A DNA stretch of 6,911 nt from positions 1 to 6,911 of the forward strand of contig JAJDBL010000258.1 of NCBI GenBank assembly GCA_029261375.1. The letters run 5' to 3'. This document shows positions 4,293-6,911 of this stretch, in pieces (position 1 is the first letter of the stretch; each line of letters opens with the position of its first letter). The notes under the pieces are model-generated. The model saw nothing but the letters and a program-made list of their open reading frames with translations. It was not told where the DNA came from and did no database searches. Both the position numbers and the translations under genes were made by a program. The DNA comes from Nitrospirales bacterium (GTDB lineage: Bacteria; Nitrospirota; Nitrospiria; Nitrospirales; UBA2166).

Positions 4293-5309
4293 ACCAACCG
4301 CCTGAGGAGAGCACTGACACCTGTGCTGCTTCTGCTGATCTCTAGTAGTCTTACCATTGCCGGGGCAGAAGTGATCGTGAGACTACTCGGGCATCAGCCG
4401 TGGCAGCCAGTCATCCACATTAATGAGCCGACAACGCACGAATTTCATTCCACCCTAGGCTGGGTTAATAAGGCAGGCGACTATCATTTCGCGCCTTACT
4501 CTCCAGGTGAAGACGAGATACGGATGACGTTTCTCGACACGGGCCTACGGAGGACACACGATGAGCAGAGTGACATACGGGATGATCGCGCAAAGATGAT
4601 CTTTGTCGGTGGCTCTTTTACCCAAGGATTAGCCATTAGTGACCACGAGACTTATCCCTGGAAACTGCAAAAACATTTTCCGTCGTTTGAAGTGTTGAAT
4701 TATGGAACTGGCGGCTATGGGACGTATCAGTCATTGCTCACGCTTGAGCACATTCTGCCTACGATTTCTCATCCCCGCATCATCGTCTATGGGTTCATCG
4801 GACATCACGTCATTCGAAATATCGCGCCCTCACACTGGCTTGCGTCTCTTGCCAAACATTCACGTCGATCTCACGTTTTTCTTCCGTATGCCACGGTTGA
4901 GAATGGTAATTTACTCACACGACACAAACCAGCAGCCTATTCCGCATTTCCTTTTCGGGAGACGTTTGCGATCATCGCTCTCGTTGAACGTGCGTTCATG
5001 AAGTTGAAGACATACGGAAGGATGGATCAGAAAACACTAGTAACAGAGAAACTCGTGCTCGAAATGCAGCACTTAGCAGCGGAGCATGGAAGTCAGTTTG
5101 TCATTGTCCTCCTTTACGCCGGCGAGAAGACCAGGATGCACTTTCGGAAGTTCTCAGAAGACAATGGCATGTTGACAGTTGACTGTGCCCACCCATTGAC
5201 TGAAGAGATGGTCGTGAAAGGCGAAGGGCATCCCAACGGAGCGATGAACTCCAAGTGGGCGTCATGTATCGAAGATTTTATCGACAAACATACTCTCACG
5301 ATCCAATGA
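4278..5309 (+). CDS. Membrane-anchored SGNH/GDSL-like hydrolase
   Basis: A 343-residue protein with one N-terminal hydrophobic segment (about 13-30) followed by AEVIVRLLG, the arrangement seen in many anchored SGNH proteins, then a large domain that is probably periplasmic. SGNH enzymes are esterases, lipases or O-acetyl transferases/esterases acting on sugars or lipids. Seen: block I as FVGGSFTQG (109-117) with nucleophile Ser113, followed by the frequent DHETYP (122-127); block II as LNYGTGGYGTYQ (140-151); a block III candidate GFIGHHVIRN (172-181); and the C-terminal catalytic His as GEGHPN (315-320) with His318. The Asp usually two residues before this His is Glu316. Cys303 and Cys330 could form a disulfide. 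No Shine-Dalgarno precedes the ATG. It is divergent from the DUF4142 gene and 51 bases ahead of the MDR gene. Substrate unknown. Confidence 0.83.
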   Translation: MNIVQTNRLRRALTPVLLLLISSSLTIAGAEVIVRLLGHQPWQPVIHINEPTTHEFHSTLGWVNKAGDYHFAPYSPGEDEIRMTFLDTGLRRTHDEQSDIRDDRAKMIFVGGSFTQGLAISDHETYPWKLQKHFPSFEVLNYGTGGYGTYQSLLTLEHILPTISHPRIIVYGFIGHHVIRNIAPSHWLASLAKHSRRSHVFLPYATVENGNLLTRHKPAAYSAFPFRETFAIIALVERAFMKLKTYGRMDQKTLVTEKLVLEMQHLAAEHGSQFVIVLLYAGEKTRMHFRKFSEDNGMLTVDCAHPLTEEMVVKGEGHPNGAMNSKWASCIEDFIDKHTLTIQ

Positions 5310-5342
5310 TAGGACATGCTTGACGTAAGCCAGGTTCATTTT

Positions 5343-5350
5343 AAAGGAGG
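5343..5350 (+). promoter_or_regulatory. Ribosome binding site that fixes the MDR start
   Basis: AAAGGAGG ends 10 bases before ATG 5361. The in-frame ATG at 5316 would add 15 residues upstream of this site, before the family's normal first strand, so 5361 is preferred. Confidence 0.8.
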
Positions 5351-5360
5351 CGTTGAACAC

Positions 5361-6356
5361 ATGAACGCATATATCACACGGACCTATGGACTAGACGCAC
5401 AGTTCGAGCTCACTGCAGTTCCCACTCCGGAGCTCGTGACCGGACACATCCTCATTGAAGTGAAAGCCACGAGCATTAACTCAATTGATAATAAATTGCT
5501 CCGACAGAATCTCGGCATCAATCCTGCTCTCCCCGCAATCCTGCACGGCGATGTTTCGGGCGTGGTCTCTGCAGTCGGTCCTAACGTCGACAGCTTTCAT
5601 GTTGGGGATGAGGTCTATGCTTGTGCTGGTGGATTCAAGGGGACGGCTGGGGCGCTCGCGGACTTCATGCCGGCGGACGCAAAGCTCGTGGCGCATAATC
5701 CGGCATCACTCAACTTCGCCGAAGCTGCAGCGCTTCCGCTCGTGGTCATCACCGCATGGGAATCACTCATGGATAGCGCAAACATCCAGCCAGGTGAGCA
5801 TGTACTCGTTCACGGGGGAACCGGCGGGGTCGGTCACGTCGGCGTCCAATTGGCTAAGGCCAAGGGAGCAAGAGTCACGACCTCTGTATCTTCTGAAGAG
5901 AAGGCCGAGATCGCCCGCAGCCTCGGCGCGGACGACGTCATCAACTACCGCGAAGAACCGGTCGAAGCCTACGTCGAGAGGCTCACACAGGGACGAGGAT
6001 TCGATGCCATCTACGACACGATCGGTGGGGCGACGTTCGATCACTCTCTTCAGGCAGTGCGAACGAAGGGAAGAGTTGTCACGGTGTTCACGGGAACAGG
6101 CTCAACGACGCCGGACCTGTTGAACGCCTTTATCAAAGGAGCAACCGTACATACGCAAAACATGTCGATTCCACTTATCACCGGCGAGGGCCGTGCACAT
6201 CACGGGAAGATTTTGCGAGAGGCAACGAAACTTGTTGATGCGGGCAAGCTCAAGCCGCTGATTGACCCACACCGCTTTACCTTCGCTCAGATCAATGACG
6301 CCCACGCGTTGTTTGAGTCAAAGACGCACGTCGGAAAAATCGTGCTTACCATTTGA
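5361..6356 (+). CDS. Zinc-independent MDR oxidoreductase, quinone-oxidoreductase-like
   Basis: A complete 331-residue medium-chain dehydrogenase/reductase. An N-terminal GroES-like domain covers about 1-120, including SINSIDNKLL (38-47) and HGDVSGVV (62-69). A Rossmann domain follows, with HGGTGGVGHVGVQLAK (151-166) and the nucleotide-binding strand ending SVSSEEK (175-181). The C-terminus KTHVGKIVL (321-329) is typical of QOR/zeta-crystallin-like enzymes that reduce quinones or activated double bonds with NADPH. The Cys, His and Glu zinc ligands of alcohol dehydrogenases and the four-Cys structural zinc lobe are absent, so a label of zinc-dependent alcohol dehydrogenase would mislead. Ser175-Ser178 after strand two would suit NADPH. 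It starts 51 bases after the SGNH stop with a strong ribosome site; no convincing promoter of its own is seen. Substrate unknown. Confidence 0.93.
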   Translation: MNAYITRTYGLDAQFELTAVPTPELVTGHILIEVKATSINSIDNKLLRQNLGINPALPAILHGDVSGVVSAVGPNVDSFHVGDEVYACAGGFKGTAGALADFMPADAKLVAHNPASLNFAEAAALPLVVITAWESLMDSANIQPGEHVLVHGGTGGVGHVGVQLAKAKGARVTTSVSSEEKAEIARSLGADDVINYREEPVEAYVERLTQGRGFDAIYDTIGGATFDHSLQAVRTKGRVVTVFTGTGSTTPDLLNAFIKGATVHTQNMSIPLITGEGRAHHGKILREATKLVDAGKLKPLIDPHRFTFAQINDAHALFESKTHVGKIVLTI

Positions 6357-6416
6357 AAACATGGGAACAACTCACGTATAACCCAAGGACACACCACCAA
6401 CGAACCGTAGACATCC

Positions 6417-6761
6417 ATGGCCGTGGACATTCTGGAGTACATAGACACGGTTCCAGACGCGGAAAAAAAACGATTTCAGTCGCTTCTCAAGCTTATTGCG
6501 TCGCTGTATCCGCATGCTACGGAATCTATGTGATACAAGATGCCAACGTATGAAGCCGGCGAAGGTTGGGTTGCCGCAGCGAATCAAAAGAACTGTATCT
6601 CTTTATATACGTGCTCAGCCGAACATCTCGAAAGTTTTAAGAGAAAACATCCAAAAATCAAAACAGGCAAGGGGTGCATCAACTTCAAAGATAGTGATGA
6701 CATCCCAATTAATGATTTAATACCCGTCATCAAAAGCGCCATGGAGTTTCGCCATCGATAA
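6417..6761 (+). pseudogene. DUF1801 family protein interrupted by one in-frame TGA
   Basis: Reading one frame from ATG 6417 to TAA 6759-6761 gives a full-length DUF1801-type protein (about 113 residues) broken only by TGA at 6531-6533. The first part (38 residues, starting MAVDILEYIDTVPDAEKK) is the family's N-terminal helix pair. After the stop come YKMPTYE, GWVAAANQK, ISLYTC and KTGKGCINFK, a well-preserved core, then a C-terminal helix. DUF1801 proteins are small soluble proteins, one group of which is called iron chaperone (YdhG-like); the role is unproven. An in-frame TAG at 6408-6410 limits the start to 6417, and no Shine-Dalgarno is seen. The protein after the break could be made from ATG 6540 as a 73-residue fragment. 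A CGA-to-TGA change in an Arg codon is the simplest cause. The frame is otherwise intact, so the lesion is recent, a sequencing error, or tolerated. Confidence 0.8.
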
Positions 6762-6839
6762 CATGCCTTCATCACCCCACGAAGCAGCCGCATTTTTTGC
6801 TGGAGGTAAAGAATACGCAGACACCTCAATATTACGCAT

Positions 6840-6844
6840 GGAGG
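6840..6844 (+). promoter_or_regulatory. Short-spaced ribosome binding site for the DUF202 gene
   Basis: GGAGG lies only 3 bases before ATG 6848, closer than usual. No alternative in-frame ATG or GTG is seen upstream as far as 6779; a TTG at 6797 is possible but would not match the family's N-terminus. Confidence 0.45.
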
Positions 6845-6847
6845 CTC

Positions 6848-6911
6848 ATGTCAGATCTAGATGATCCACGAGTTCTTTTTGCGGCGGAACGGACATTGCT
6901 CGCATGGAACC
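6848..6911 (+). CDS. DUF202 family membrane protein, N-terminal fragment cut by the window edge
   Basis: Only the first 21 codons are present. They read MSDLDDPRVLFAAERTLLAW and one more residue, the signature N-terminus of DUF202 (YidH-like) small inner-membrane proteins, which begin with DPR..FAAERTLLAWNR just before the first membrane helix. Full members are usually 100-130 residues with three membrane segments; function is unknown. The gene runs off the right end of the window and is not broken as far as it can be seen. It starts 86 bases after the DUF1801 gene on the same strand. Confidence 0.8.
   Translation, partial: MSDLDDPRVLFAAERTLLAWN

Noticed and set aside
5320..5348. Promoter for the MDR gene with TTGACG at 5320-5325
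   Set aside because: No acceptable -10 lies at the right distance; the candidate falls on the ribosome binding site itself.
5485..6123. Long 212-codon open frame inside the MDR gene
   Set aside because: It overlaps a well-conserved oxidoreductase in another frame; Ser/Arg-rich composition is typical of a shadow frame.
6463..6470. Run of eight A bases in the DUF1801 gene as a frameshift site
   Set aside because: The frame is the same and protein-like on both sides of the run, so no slippage is needed; the only break is the TGA at 6531.

Overview
This 6.9 kb window looks like ordinary chromosome of a Gram-negative bacterium. It has moderate GC, a lipoprotein-type protease with a Tat-like signal, exported small proteins, and two REP-like palindromes of the GTCATTCC...GGAATCC type scattered between genes. 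The gene mix (M48 lipoprotein protease, DUF4142, GFA, DUF1801, DUF202) together with these palindromes would fit Nitrospira-like environmental bacteria, but that assignment is an impression and not proven by the sequence. No rRNA, tRNA, CRISPR array, transposase or phage gene was seen.

Layout. Positions 1-406 are gene-free and carry one REP-like hairpin and a probable promoter. A Tat/lipobox M48 metalloprotease follows (407-1453, +). Next is a tight two-gene unit: a zeta-toxin-family P-loop kinase (1522-2055, +) and a 63-residue charged protein that overlaps it by 8 bases (2048-2239, +), a candidate toxin-antitoxin pair. An atypical short-chain dehydrogenase without the YxxxK motif (2416-3024, +) and a GFA-type zinc protein (3078-3500, +) may be co-transcribed. 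They converge on an exported DUF4142 protein with a His/Met-rich tail (4226-3651, -), with the second REP-like hairpin lying between the convergent ends.

The DUF4142 gene is divergent from a membrane-anchored SGNH-like hydrolase (4278-5309, +). The intergenic space is only 51 bases, and the predicted DUF4142 promoter reaches into the hydrolase start. A zinc-free quinone-oxidoreductase-like MDR enzyme follows (5361-6356, +). Then comes a DUF1801 gene interrupted by one in-frame TGA (6417-6761, +). The window ends inside the first 21 codons of a DUF202 membrane protein (6848 onward, +).

The genes do not form one clear pathway; this reads as a run of small independent housekeeping and stress-type units. 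The items most worth following are the zeta-kinase/small-protein operon, the in-frame TGA in the DUF1801 gene, the His/Met tail of the DUF4142 protein, the active-site substitutions in the SDR and SGNH proteins, and the shared repeat family. I did not find convincing evidence of a wholly new multi-gene system.
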